DNA of 64,000 bases from Paulinella micropora (GCA_019918135.1 WBZZ01006832.1:5001-69000); one strand, 5' to 3'. Shown: positions 40,243-50,001, numbered from the stretch's first letter. Notes: generated by a model not told the origin, from the letters alone. Made by a program: numbers and translations.

Positions 40243-40395
40243 CTTGCCAACAGACAGCACAAATAAGAGCCTGGTCTCCCCAAACAAAATGGCCCGGCTT
40301 GCCAGTTACGACACAAAAAAAGGGAGCGCGGGTGGGAGGGGAAAGGCAGAGACTCCCTGTTTTCCTTCCTTCCCTCCACACCTTTTCCCTCCGTT

Positions 40396-40482
40396 GGCGC
40401 GATCGGGGGGGGGGGGGGAATAGAAAAAGAAAACTACCAATCGTCCCTGGCAAAAGCCCCCTTCCCCCCACTCGATCGCGCC
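40396..40482. repeat. Hairpin with G-run and C-run arms
   Basis: GGCGCGATCG (40396-40405) is a perfect inverted partner of CGATCGCGCC (40473-40482). Inside them a G-run (40406-40418) faces a C-run (40463-40468). It lies between the two tandem membrane-protein genes. Confidence 0.75.
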
Positions 40483-40655
40483 CCGGTAAGGCCGTTTTTT
40501 GCAAAGTCAGTCACCTTTTTTTTTCGCCCCCCCCCCGCTCCGGTACTAGGCTGTTTTGCACTACCAAGTCACTTTCTGCCCAGGTCGCTTGTTGCACGGC
40601 CGGTCCGCCTTCTCTCTCTCAGGCCCGGGAACTTTTTTTAAAGCAAGTATGTCTT

Positions 40656-41493
40656 TTAATTCTCACGGCCCTTCTTCTTCTTCCCCTTCTTCGTCTTCGT
40701 CCTCCCGACTTTTGGTAGATGATGTTTGACCTCGACGGGCTTTTGTTTGCTGTCGGTGTACTGGGGTTTGTTTTCGGCTAGCGGGACGATGTCAACTCCC
40801 GCGGCTCTCGGCTGCAACAACAAGAGCCACGTACTGGCCAGCAGGCCGAGCGTGGCCGAGAAGGCCAGCAGGCGCGCCCCTTTCATGTGCTCCGTGATCG
40901 CGCCCAGGGACCCCAGCACACACGAACCGTACAGCACAGCGGCCACCTTGCCAATCAGCCAGCCCTTGGGCCGCCGCGGGGTCAGCGACGCGTACTGAGA
41001 GCCGGCTTTCTCCAGCAGCCGCCGGCAGCCGCGCTGTACGGCCGGAATGAGCAGCAGCGCGCGCGCGACGGGCGGCAGGGCCCAGGCCGCCGCCGCCGAT
41101 CCCGCCGCCAGCGCCAGCGCCGCTGCCGACGTGTACATGACCGCGCAGCCCAGCGCCAGCGAAGTGGAATTCTGCAGGTACGGCTTGTCGTACAGGAACA
41201 GCCCGGCGCAGACAAACAGCAGCTCGCCGGCCGCCCAGGGCTGGCTTGCGATTGGCTCGGAGCCCTCGTTGGTCCAGGGCAGCCAGAAGAACGCGTACCA
41301 CACCGAGTAGTGCAGCAGGCCGCTAACGCCACGGCGCGCGGTATTCCGTGCGCACAAAACACGGCCGGCGCCACGCCGCGGCGGCTACGAGCAGCAGCGC
41401 GCTCGCGCTGTTGACGACGATCCACGCGATCATGTTCTTGTCGAGATTCTCGGCCTTGGGCAGCGCCCACTGCACGCGTTCGGTCCAGCTCAT
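40656..41493 (-). CDS. Multi-pass membrane protein, family M member 2
   Basis: The ATG at 41493 gives MSWTERVQWALPKAENL. Hydrophobic segments follow: MIAWIVVNSASALLLVAAA, LHYSVWYAFFWLPW, AAGELLFVCAGLFLY, LALGCAVMYTSAAALALAAG, AAAWALPPVARALLLIPAV, GKVAAVLYGSCVLGSLGAI and LLAFSATLGLLASTWLLLL. The C-terminus is long and basic (KVGRTKTKKGKKKKGREN) and so probably cytoplasmic. The FFWLPW signature and segment order make it a paralog of the gene at 39478-40242. The first segment is in a different frame from the rest, about one break. Confidence 0.5.
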
Positions 41494-41968
41494 CTTTGTC
41501 CGATTCTTTTCTTTTTTTGTTTTTCCTCCTTTTTGCGGTCTTGGTTGGACGACTTTTTTGGGGAGGGAGGAAATGAGGATTTTGCTGTTTCTGGCCAAGC
41601 AAGACTGCGCAAACGTGGAGAAGGGTGGAGGGAGGGAGGTTAGGAGAAAGCCACTCGATTTGGTTACGAACGATCCTATCTCTCGCGGCCCCCCCCCTCC
41701 CGCAATCCCTCTTCCCACTTGTTGGCAGAGAAAAAATACTCCCCCCCCCCCCCCCTCTCTTCTCTCACTCTCTCCTTGATTTGCGCGTCTGTTTGCTGTT
41801 TGTGTTGTGGTGGGGGGGGGGCCGCGGCCGTATTCTTTTTTTTTTGGTGTTTGCCCCCCCCCCCCCCGCCCACGATCCTTTAGTTTTTTTGGGAGGGTGG
41901 GGGGGAGAGGAGGGGATTTGTGCCTTGTAGATAGGTGTGCGTGGTGGTGGTTGTGTGCAGGCACCGCG
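41494..41968. other. Divergent promoter region with alternating C and G runs
   Basis: No gene seen. C-runs (near 41740-41755 and 41855-41869) alternate with G-runs (near 41811-41821 and 41899-41907), giving potential for pairing. It separates the membrane protein gene (minus) from the ankyrin-like gene (plus). Confidence 0.6.
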
Positions 41969-43054
41969 ATGATGAGGCAACACGCGTGTTATCTGCTGGC
42001 ACCCGCACGCGCGGCCCAGGTCGCGAACGAGCTCAGGGCGAGCTGGCAAAGCTACCTGGACTGCACGCTCAATTCGCTAACAGTTGCGTGCTCGAGGCCC
42101 GAGGTGAAATACCACATCCTGGCGTTCTGGCGCCAACCGGCCGGCAGCAACGTGCTCGAGTTTATTCTGTGCTACAACTTCCAGCTGACCAAGGTGTTCC
42201 AAGAACTCCAAGCGATGTACCGGCGCAGCTTTAGCAGGGCGTGCTCGTTCCCGCTGCTAGAACTGCTGGTCCGAGAAATGCGCCTGGTGGAGCGAGCGGT
42301 CCACTGGCAGGCCCAGAGGTTCTTCCGGGAGCTCGGCCGAGAGCTCAGCTCTATTGTGTACACCGAAAACATCATGGCTGGTAGCTGGGCCGGCAGCCTG
42401 CACGCCCCGGCGGTCGTGCACGCGGCGGCGTGGAACGACCTCCAGGCACTGCGGTACCTGACACTTGCGGCCAAAGTGGATACCTCGTGGTGCAGCCAGA
42501 GCTGTTCGCTGCTGCAGCTGGCCATGCAACCCGTCGTGCCCCGTGCTGTCGGGGACGTGCAGGCCGCCGTAGACATCGTGCTGCAGAGCCCCCGCTTGCT
42601 GGCCCCACACGTGGCCTCGGGCATCGCGTTCTTCTGTGTGACGCACCACCATTCGCAGGAACCTGCACGGGTGCTGCACGGCGCCCTGCGCGCCGCCGCC
42701 CGGCGCCGTTTCAACCCGATCCGCTTCTGCCAAGTGCGGGGCCCCAGCCTCCTGGCGCTCATGAGCGCCGCGGGGCTGGCGAGCCCAAATCCGGAGCTCC
42801 TACGTTTGCTGCTGAGGCACGGCGCCGTGTACAAGGCCGGCAGCTCCACGCCGGAGCAACGTGACCTGGTTCGCGCTTGGCTTGCCCGCCTCGACGTCGA
42901 CGACGAACTGCTTGCCCGCGGGCGCCGGCTGGCGCTGCTCAGCCTGGACGCCAAGGAAACGGAAGAACTCAGGGCCTGGCGGCTGGGCGCGGGCTCCGCG
43001 CTGCTGCGGGCCGAACTCGTCGTGCCGCCCGTCCCAACCCTCGCGCCAAGCTAA
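41969..43054 (+). CDS. Ankyrin-like repeat protein
   Basis: A 361-residue intact frame from ATG 41969 (MMRQHACYLL). The first half is helical (ANELRASWQSYLDCTLNSLT, LLELLVREMRLVERAVHWQA). The second half has degenerate ankyrin-type helix pairs: VVHAAAWNDLQALRYLTLAA, SCSLLQLAMQPVV, LLALMSAAGLASPNPELLRL followed by LLRHGAVYKAG. No F-box or SOCS-type motif is evident. Ankyrin proteins of large viruses usually recruit host proteins. Confidence in the ankyrin call is moderate because the repeats are divergent. Confidence 0.55.
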   Translation: MMRQHACYLLAPARAAQVANELRASWQSYLDCTLNSLTVACSRPEVKYHILAFWRQPAGSNVLEFILCYNFQLTKVFQELQAMYRRSFSRACSFPLLELLVREMRLVERAVHWQAQRFFRELGRELSSIVYTENIMAGSWAGSLHAPAVVHAAAWNDLQALRYLTLAAKVDTSWCSQSCSLLQLAMQPVVPRAVGDVQAAVDIVLQSPRLLAPHVASGIAFFCVTHHHSQEPARVLHGALRAAARRRFNPIRFCQVRGPSLLALMSAAGLASPNPELLRLLLRHGAVYKAGSSTPEQRDLVRAWLARLDVDDELLARGRRLALLSLDAKETEELRAWRLGAGSALLRAELVVPPVPTLAPS

Positions 43055-43156
43055 CGGACACACCGAACCAAAAGAAAAAAAGGGAGGCACGCACTAGAAA
43101 TTTTAAGAATATTAAAAAAAACGCCTTGGAGTTCATAACATTTGTGTGTCTGTCTG

Positions 43157-43957
43157 TCATGCCGTCGAGATCGACAGGAGGTCGCTGCAGCTCTCGACGC
43201 GCCGCGCCCGCCTGCGCTTGACGGCTTCCGCGCGGGCCTCGTGGTAGATGCGCAGTTGACGGGCGCACAGCCACAGCTCGGAAAAAGCGAGCAGGCTGCT
43301 GATAGTAGCCAGCAGTAACGCGGGCGGACCGCTGCAAGAAATCGTCGCGAGCGTGACCCACACAAGCGCGTACAGCACGTGCAGGGCCTGGGCGCACAAC
43401 AGCCACTGCAGCGTGAGCCTCGCCTGCGCGCGGACGTACGCCACCCGGGCTGCCACCCGCAGGGGCACGTTGTGCAGACCACCGCGCGCCTGACGCGCCA
43501 TCCAGCGCTGGTCCCGATTTAGTCTGTGCAGGTTTAGTGCCTGATAAGCTGCCGTGGTCGCTTGGACCGGCCAGGCAGACTTGTACAGCGCAAAAGCGAC
43601 CGCACCCACGTGCACGGACAGCAGCGCTAGGCTAGCGCACGAGAGTTTCTCCGCGTTGTGCTTGCGGCCAAAGCCCAGCAGTCCGGTGGGCGAGCGGGCA
43701 TGTAATTCGGCCCGCACCGGCCAGATCAGGGCCAGCACGCAGGCCACCGCCACGGTCCGGTAACGCGGGCAGGCGTGCGAGCCGGGTGCCCGCGACAGAA
43801 GCAACATGCACAGGTGCGCCGTGGTCCAGCCAACTAGCAACGCCACTACGGGCACGGTGCGAGCTCCCGGCAGCGGGACCAGCAACAGGCGGAGCATGCA
43901 GGCCATGCCCAACGGCACTGAACACAGGGCCGCGACTGTGCTCGCTGCTTCTTGCAT
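43157..43957 (-). CDS. Multi-pass membrane protein
   Basis: A 266-residue intact frame (MQEAASTVAA). Six to seven hydrophobic stretches are visible: VAALCSVPLGMACMLRLLLV, TVPVVALLVGWTTAHLCMLL, TVAVACVLALIWPV, CASLALLSVHVGAVAFALY, LQWLLCAQALHVLYALVWVT and ALLLATISSLLAFSELWLCA. A basic loop (QALNLHRLNRDQRWMARQAR) and a basic tail (AEAVKRRRARRVES) fit the positive-inside rule. It may be a distant relative of the two family-M proteins, but shares no clear motif. Function unknown. Confidence 0.6.
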   Translation of the reverse strand: MQEAASTVAALCSVPLGMACMLRLLLVPLPGARTVPVVALLVGWTTAHLCMLLLSRAPGSHACPRYRTVAVACVLALIWPVRAELHARSPTGLLGFGRKHNAEKLSCASLALLSVHVGAVAFALYKSAWPVQATTAAYQALNLHRLNRDQRWMARQARGGLHNVPLRVAARVAYVRAQARLTLQWLLCAQALHVLYALVWVTLATISCSGPPALLLATISSLLAFSELWLCARQLRIYHEARAEAVKRRRARRVESCSDLLSISTA

Positions 43958-44140
43958 GGCCTGACCGCTTTCTTTTTTTTGGGGGGCGGGGATTGCGCTT
44001 TTTGTTTTCCTACCCGCCCTGACACGCCTAATTTGACCGTCGCGGTTTTACGTGGACTGCAAGAAAGTCACTACGAAGGATTAAAAAAAAAAGGATTTGC
44101 TCCCGCCCGCCGTCGTCTCCCTAAATTTTTTTGCTTTTTT

Positions 44141-45930
44141 AAGCTAACGCAATTGCCGAAATGACAAAAAAATTTTTTTTCTGAGCTGTCCGGAACCCGG
44201 CGAACTTCGCGACAAAACGACCTTCATCGTCTTTAGCGGCAAATTTGGTGCGCACAATCTTTCACCGGATTTTGCGGCTACAGACCGAATTTTTTTTCAG
44301 CAAAGGACATTTCGGCAATACGGTAAGCTTGAACAGCAAAAAAATCGGGAAACCTTGGCGGGCGGGGAAAAATTTACAAACTGTTTAAATTTTCCCCGCC
44401 CGCCATCCTCTCCCTAAATTTTTTGCTTTTCAAGCTAACGCAATTGCCGAAATGACAAATTTTTTGTTCTGAGCTGTCCGGAACCCGGCGAACTTGGCGA
44501 CAAAACAACCTTCACCGCCTTTAGCGGCAAATTTGCGCACAATCTTTCTGACGGATTCTGCGGCTACCGACCGAATTTTTTTTCCAGCAAAGGACATTTC
44601 GGCAATACGACAAGCTTGGAGAGCAAAAAAATCGGGAGACCTTGGCGGGCGGGGAAAATTTATTTTGTTTGTAATTTTTCCCCGCCCGCCATCTTCTCCC
44701 TAAATTTTTGCTTTTCAAGCTAACGCAATTGCCGAAATGACCAATTTTTTTTTCTGAGCTGTCCGGAACCCGGTAAACTTCGCGACAAAACAACCTTCAC
44801 CGTCTTTTGCGGCAAATTTGCGCACAATCTTTCTGACGGATTCTGCGGCTACCGACCGAATTTTTTTTCAGCAAAGGACATTTCGGCAATACGGTAAGCT
44901 TGAACAGCAAAAAAATCGGGAAACCTTGGCGGGCGGGGAAAAATTACAAACAGTATAATTTTTCCCCGCCCGCCATCTTCTCCCTAAATTTTTTGCTTTT
45001 CAAGCTAACGCAATTGCCGAAATGACTAAATTTTTTGTTCTGAGCTGTCCGGAATCCGGTGAACTTCGCGACAAAACAACCTTCATCGTCTTTAGCGGCA
45101 AATTGGTGTGCACAATCTTTCACCGCATTTTGCGGCTACCGACCGAATTTTTTTTTCAGCAAAGGACATTTCGGCAATACGGTAAGCTTGAACAGCAAAA
45201 AAATCGGGAAACATTGGCGGGCGGGGAAAAATTACAAAAATTAGAAAATTTTCCCCGCCCGCCATCCTCTCCCGAAATTTTTGCTGTTCAAGCTAACGCA
45301 ATTGCCGAAATGACCAAATTTTTTTGTTCTGAGCTGTCCGGAACCCGGTGAACTTCGCGACAAAACGACCTTCATCGCCTTTTGCGGCAAATTTGCGCAC
45401 AATCTTTCTGACGGATTCTGCGGCTACCGACCGAATTTTTTTTCAGCAAAGGACATTTCGGCAATACGGAAAGCTTGAACAGCAAAAAAATCGGGAGACC
45501 TTGGCGGGCGGGGAAAATTACAAAAAATATAAAATTTCCCCGCCCGCCATCCTCTCCCGAAATTTTTACTCTCCAAGCTAACGCGATTGCCGAAATGACA
45601 AAAAAAAATTCTGATCTGTCCGGAATCTGGTAAACTTCACGACAAAACAACCTTCACCGTCTTTAGCGGCAAATTTGTGCGAAACTGCTTTCACCGCATT
45701 TTGCGGCTACCGACAGAATTTTTTTTAGCGAAGGACATTTCGGCAATACGGTAAGCTTGAACAGCAAAAAAATCGGGAAACATTGGCGGGCGGGGAAAAA
45801 TTACAAAGAGTATTAAATTTCCCCGCCCGCCATCCTCTCCCGAAATTTTTACTCTCCAAGCTAACGCGATTGCCGAAATGACAAAAAAAAAATTCTGAGC
45901 TGTCCGGAACCCGGCGAACTTGGCGACAAA
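44141..45930. repeat. Tandem array of ~285-bp repeats with nested inverted repeats
   Basis: Units begin AAGCTAACGCAATTGCCGAAATG at about 44141, 44432, 44717, 45002, 45290, 45575 and 45858: six full units of 283-291 bases and a partial one. In each, that 23-base start has an inverted partner CATTTCGGCAATACGGTAAG ~150-170 bases later. A second inverted pair follows, GGCGGGCGGGGAAA facing TTTTCCCCGCCCGCC, around a short AT-rich loop. Between them are TGTCCGGAACCCGG and long T-runs. No gene runs through it. The layout is that of a replication origin, a centromere-like or recombination site. Confidence 0.9.
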
Positions 45931-45975
45931 CAAAATATACGAGGGGCCGCCCCTCCCTTATATGGACACGCGACC

Positions 45976-46980
45976 TTAGGCGCTGAAGTTTGATTTCGGA
46001 ACAGTGAATGGCAGCGCGGGGACTTCGTCTTCAATCTTAACGGGCTCATCGTCTGGTGTCAGCAGCGGCAACGAGGGCTTGCCTTTGAAAAGATTATATT
46101 GTAGCAGCTTTTTCATGAACTCGTACGCACTCTCAGTACTGCCCAGAGCCTCGTAGACATTCCTGTGTAGCGGCCCGAGCTGTGTAATGTTAGGCGGGCC
46201 GTCGGTAGGCAGCGAACAAAAGGACCTGTACTTATCTTTTACGATCAGCATGTTCAACCACCTAAGCAGGCAAGCAAACGCTAACTGCTGGCGGAAGGCT
46301 AGGGTCGAATGGCGAATGTTAGAAAAGGGCGGCCCCAGCAGCTCGATGCACGGGCGCAGGTACGCATGCAGCAGCATCGGGAGCAAGCCGTTCGCGCGGT
46401 TGCTCAGCATGAAGAAACTATTCTCGATCCTGGCCCCGCTCCGGGCAAACGCGTAACCGTGCGTGCGCATAGAAGCGAGCACTGCACTGCTCCAGAGCTC
46501 GGCGGGGCGCACTGGCCTGACGTTGATTTGCGTCCGCACAAACACCCATTCCTCGCTGCTAGGACGCCGGCGCAGGTCCCACCAAGCTTCAGACATGCGC
46601 CGGAGATCGGTCAGAATGTATTCATAGCCCTTCCAGTCTTTTCCGGACAATTTCCTAGCTAGATCCGCTGCTAGGTCACGTTCAGGGAAACAATTAGAGC
46701 ACCGCTGCGTTCCTAGTATTTCCTTTTCTACGCAGCGCCACTCCCAGACACACTTCTGTTCTAGTCCCTTACTCGTCGCGTCGTGCCAGAACTGCACACC
46801 AGCAAACGAGCTTTGGTCTTTGTGCAGTTCGTGCCAATCTGTCAGCACGGCCTCAAAACTCAGACCCTTGTAACTATCGGGGTAAAGAGAAGTACTAAGG
46901 CCCCCCCAGGCCCAGCTCAGATTGATAGTGTAGTAAGGAATACTTGACCTTACGCACAGCTCTCTTCTACAGCAAGACAT
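45976..46980 (-). CDS. Hypothetical protein
   Basis: A 334-residue intact frame from the ATG at 46980 (MSCCRRELCVRSS). It is aromatic-rich (YYTINLSWAWGG, FAGVQFWHDATSKG, CVWEWRCVEKEI), with several Cys residues (RCSNCFPERD). The middle is helical (LPMLLHAYLRPCIELLGPPF, FRQQLAFACLLRWLNMLIVK). The C-terminus is acidic/proline-rich (LLTPDDEPVKIEDEVPALPF). I recognise no family. Its 3' end abuts the ~285-bp repeat array, and the last repeat fragment ends within 50 bases of the stop. Confidence 0.6.
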   Translation of the reverse strand: MSCCRRELCVRSSIPYYTINLSWAWGGLSTSLYPDSYKGLSFEAVLTDWHELHKDQSSFAGVQFWHDATSKGLEQKCVWEWRCVEKEILGTQRCSNCFPERDLAADLARKLSGKDWKGYEYILTDLRRMSEAWWDLRRRPSSEEWVFVRTQINVRPVRPAELWSSAVLASMRTHGYAFARSGARIENSFFMLSNRANGLLPMLLHAYLRPCIELLGPPFSNIRHSTLAFRQQLAFACLLRWLNMLIVKDKYRSFCSLPTDGPPNITQLGPLHRNVYEALGSTESAYEFMKKLLQYNLFKGKPSLPLLTPDDEPVKIEDEVPALPFTVPKSNFSA

Positions 46981-47299
46981 TGTAGGTGCCTTTCTTTCCT
47001 GCTATGTTAGTTCTTTTTTTGCTATACAGCGACCTCTACAAAACTTGGAAAACGACAGCTCTCTTCTAGTACTGCCTGCCTCTTTGCCCTCCCCCCCCTC
47101 CCCCGGTTCCCCCCTTACCCGGTTCTTTTACTAGGGATCCCCTCGGTTAAGACGAGAGAGCTACTAGGGCCGGTCTAATTTCAAAGACAGACCAAGAAAA
47201 GTTTTTATTAAACAGTTAAAAGAATTAGAACCCAAGGAAAGCATTTATTCCAACAATTCTTTTTTTTGAATCTTATTTTAACAAACTTTTTTTTAGTGT
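46981..47299. other. Intergenic region between minus-strand genes
   Basis: No gene seen. It holds a C-run near 47093-47104, a TTTTTATTAAAC motif at 47202-47213 (AATAAA on the minus strand) and T-runs. The motif probably ends the transcript of the methyltransferase-like gene. Confidence 0.5.
47202..47213 (-). terminator. AATAAA-type 3' signal
   Basis: The minus strand reads GTTTAATAAAAA about 90 bases past the stop of the methyltransferase-like gene. Confidence 0.4.
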
Positions 47300-48487
47300 T
47301 CATTCGCTCCGCGACGCGCGGCCGTGCACCCGAAAGAGCCAGAAGCACATGGTCCCCGACGGCCGGTAGTCGAGCAGGGACGCCCGCCAGCCCTCCCGGC
47401 CCAGCAGGGCGGCCAGCTCGGCGCCGTACACGGCCCGTGTCTGTTCCATATCGCCCGCGTAGAACGTCAGCCTTTCCAGCGCGCCGCGCCCGCAGAACAG
47501 CGTCACCGCCAGCAGCGTGCCGGGCCTCGGGTCCAGGCGCGGCAGCAGCAGGCGCAGGCCGCGCAGGTTGCCGTGCAGCATGTCGCAGAAGTCCAGGTAC
47601 GCCACGTCCCAGCGCGTCTCTGTGCCGGCGGTTTCCAGCAGCTGCTGCAACGAGCGGCGGTGCATGTGCACGCCCGGGAGCTGCAGTTGCTCGAGCGCGT
47701 CGCACACGTCAGCGCAGAAGTTGGGCACATCTATCGAAATCGTGGCACCGCTCGCACCGCTTGCGGCCCGTAGCGCGCGGCAGCTCGCGCCGTCGTGCCC
47801 GTCCAGCACCAGCGCCCGTATCGCGCCGGACCGCGTCTCTCCTAATGTTTGTGTGTGGCGGGCGATGGCGGCGTTGCAGAGTTCCTTGAACTTAGGGTCC
47901 CTCAAGTTGTTGAACGTGTCAAGGGCGCGGGGCTTGGCGTGGCTCTGCCCGTCAAGGGCGGCGGCCGCCGCGCGTAGTTCTGCGTCGAACAGCGGCACGG
48001 GCGCGTACTGGCTTCTGCCGTGCCAGCGGTCCCCGCCGCGGTAGATGATTTCGGCCCACAGCACTCCGTCGATCTCTCTGGCGCGCTTGCCGACCTGGTA
48101 CTCGTGCGCGTGGTACCTTACCTTTTGCAGCTTGCCGCCCAGGATTGCCCGCGAGATCAGCTCGGCGCCACCCGTTACTTCCCACGCCAGAAACCAGGCG
48201 GCGCGGCTGTCGCTGGCCAATGTCTCGTCGTGCCACTGCACGCGCGCGCACGAGGTTTCGACCGAGCCGCCGCCCTTCCGGGCCTCGCGGGCCGCCGTGG
48301 CGCGCGACTCGTACTCGGTGGGCCAGTACGATATGACCAAGGCACCGTCGGGCGGGCCGTCACGCAGCTCGCGCACCTCGAAGCCGTGCGCCTGGGCCCT
48401 GCGCGTCTGCTTCTTCTTCGTGCCCTCTGTTGCCTGGCTGTCGCGCGGCGGTCTGGTGTGCAGCTTCACGGTGGATGGACGCTTCAT
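47300..48487 (-). CDS. SAM-methyltransferase-like protein
   Basis: A 395-residue intact frame (MKRPSTVKLHTRPP). The basic start suggests nuclear targeting. The C-terminal half has a Rossmann pattern: strand and loop IRALVLDGHDGASCRALRAA, acidic strand end ATISIDVPNF, a middle motif WDVAYLDFCDML, then a strand-helix-strand tail TLLAVTLFCGRG. This ordering fits class I SAM-dependent methyltransferases, but the glycine loop is not canonical and no substrate motif is clear. The N-terminal part contains VISYWPTEYESRATAAREAR and a segment rich in Trp and Tyr, perhaps a recognition domain. A DNA, RNA or protein substrate is possible. Confidence 0.45.
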   Translation of the reverse strand: MKRPSTVKLHTRPPRDSQATEGTKKKQTRRAQAHGFEVRELRDGPPDGALVISYWPTEYESRATAAREARKGGGSVETSCARVQWHDETLASDSRAAWFLAWEVTGGAELISRAILGGKLQKVRYHAHEYQVGKRAREIDGVLWAEIIYRGGDRWHGRSQYAPVPLFDAELRAAAAALDGQSHAKPRALDTFNNLRDPKFKELCNAAIARHTQTLGETRSGAIRALVLDGHDGASCRALRAASGASGATISIDVPNFCADVCDALEQLQLPGVHMHRRSLQQLLETAGTETRWDVAYLDFCDMLHGNLRGLRLLLPRLDPRPGTLLAVTLFCGRGALERLTFYAGDMEQTRAVYGAELAALLGREGWRASLLDYRPSGTMCFWLFRVHGRASRSE

Positions 48488-48843
48488 AGTGTGGGGGGAA
48501 ACGAACTCGGAGAGACTTTTTGCTCGGTGTGTTTTATGGCCCCTGCCTGGCCGTGCCCCAGCCCTTCGTATCCCCGTGCGGCCGGCCCCCCCCCCCCCGA
48601 TTCAAAAAAAAGAGAGTTCGCGCGCGCGGATGGGGGCCGCACCGGTGTGAGTTAGGCACCGGTGGAGGGGGGGGGGCCACACTGGTGTGGGTTAGGCACC
48701 GGGGGGAGAGCCTCTCACGCGCCTTTGGGCATTTTTGTACCATCACCGCAAGAGAGACGCGTGTGTGTGTTGTGACTCGACCCCCGTCGAGGGGATGCCC
48801 CCCAAGCACGAATTGGCTTTGCTTCTTTTTTTTGTTGTAGCTC
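48488..48843. other. Divergent promoter region with short tandem repeat
   Basis: No gene seen. CCGGTGTGAGTTAGGCACCGG (48642-48662) and a near copy (CTGGTGTGGGTTAGGCACCGG, from about 48681) are separated by a G-run, and each is itself a small hairpin with CCGGTG/CACCGG arms. A C-run is near 48588-48598. It separates the methyltransferase-like and Zn-motif genes. Confidence 0.6.
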
Positions 48844-49776
48844 ATGCGGACAAGGTCGGGCCGTGCTCTCGCAAACAGCGATCCCAAGCCCAGGCAGCGC
48901 CGCGGGCCACGCCGCGAGATTATGCCGCCGTGCGAGGAACTGCGTGCCAATGTCGTGCCGCTGTGGGAAGCACACAGCGAAAACACGTACCCGCTGGATC
49001 TCGTCCTGGCCGCGCTGGCAGGCGACGCAGACCGTGACCAATTCCGCCTGCTGGACAAGCGAGAAAGGCGCGTAGTGGCCTGGTGCGAGGCCGCCGCCGA
49101 GTGTAATCTGCCCTACTGCGAAAGCCGCAGGGACGGCGGCGAGTACGTCGAGGAACAAGGCGTAGAAGAAGAAGAAGACGACGAGGAGGACGACGACGAG
49201 GAGGAGGAAGAGGACGAAGACAGCTCCTCGCACAATTACCAACAAGGGGACGACGGAGAGAACGGCGGTGACACAGGGGACGGAGAGAACGGCGGTGGTT
49301 CCGGTGCTAGGCCCGCGTGCCTGCGCGGGTCAGCCTCGCACCGGAGCCATTGCCTCTGCGGAGAGGGCATCAGCAACCTGTCCGTGCTCGAACACGTGCC
49401 CAGCGGGCGCGTCTTCTTTGTCGGGAACCTGTGCGCGCGCAAATTCGGGCGCAAACCGGCAGTCCCTGCAGTGCCGGCAGTGCCGGCCGCAGTACGGGCA
49501 GTGCGGGTGGTACGGGCAGTGCCGGCAGTCCCCGCAGTGCCGGCAGCACGGGCTGTACGGGCAGTCCCTGCAGTGCCGGCAGTACGGGCTGTACGGGCAG
49601 TGCCCCCGCGCAAGCGCCGCCGCCTGCCGACGGCAGAGTTGTCTTCCTCGCTGGCGGAGGGTGTGAGGCAGCTGGAGGAGCGCTCGGGAGACGACGTTAC
49701 GATCCGGCGGCTGGGGCTGGTCCTGCAGGCGCTGGGGCTGCTCGGGGAGGCGTTGATCCAAGCAGTGGAACCTTGA
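48844..49776 (+). CDS. Acidic protein with CxC...C zinc motif and VRAVPAVPA repeats
   Basis: A 310-residue intact frame (MRTRSGRALAN). It has a helical start, a very acidic block (EEEEDDEEDDDEEEEEDEDS), then HCLCGEGISNLSVLEHVPSG followed by RVFFVGNLCARKFG. The CxCG ... VGN.C..KF pattern is a small zinc-binding motif I associate with several giant-virus proteins, though I cannot name the family precisely. Next is a repetitive hydrophobic/basic segment of VRAVPAVPA units, a basic cluster (PPRKRRRLP) and a C-terminal helix (SSSLAEGVRQLEERSGDDVT). Possibly a nuclear, nucleic-acid-associated protein. Confidence 0.55.
   Translation: MRTRSGRALANSDPKPRQRRGPRREIMPPCEELRANVVPLWEAHSENTYPLDLVLAALAGDADRDQFRLLDKRERRVVAWCEAAAECNLPYCESRRDGGEYVEEQGVEEEEDDEEDDDEEEEEDEDSSSHNYQQGDDGENGGDTGDGENGGGSGARPACLRGSASHRSHCLCGEGISNLSVLEHVPSGRVFFVGNLCARKFGRKPAVPAVPAVPAAVRAVRVVRAVPAVPAVPAARAVRAVPAVPAVRAVRAVPPRKRRRLPTAELSSSLAEGVRQLEERSGDDVTIRRLGLVLQALGLLGEALIQAVEP
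49460..49612 (+). repeat. GCAGTGCCG-type minisatellite
   Basis: Nine- to 15-base units (GCAGTGCCG, GCAGTACGG, GGCTGTACGG) repeat in frame and code for the VRAVPAVPA segment. Confidence 0.8.
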
Positions 49777-50001
49777 CACCCCTCGACGTTCCCTCTCCAT
49801 TTCCCCCAACGACGTTCCCCCCAACAACTCCCCCCCCCCCCCCACCCCGACGACGAAAGGAAAGGCGTGCAGGAAAGGGGAGAGAAGGCAAAAAAAGACA
49901 TTGTATGCGCCCCCCTCCCCACACCCTGCCAGAGTTTCATCAGAGAGAGAGAAAAGGACCCCAACATTTCAATAAAAAGAAAAAAGACCAAAAAAACAAG
50001 A

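Noticed and set aside
39718-40266. Plus-strand Arg/His-rich frame across the membrane-protein gene
   Set aside because: Antisense of a hydrophobic, GC-rich gene; no independent coding features.
44141-45930. CRISPR array or short genes in the 285-bp repeats
   Set aside because: Units are contiguous with no variable spacers, and short frames repeat with the array and contain no plausible protein.
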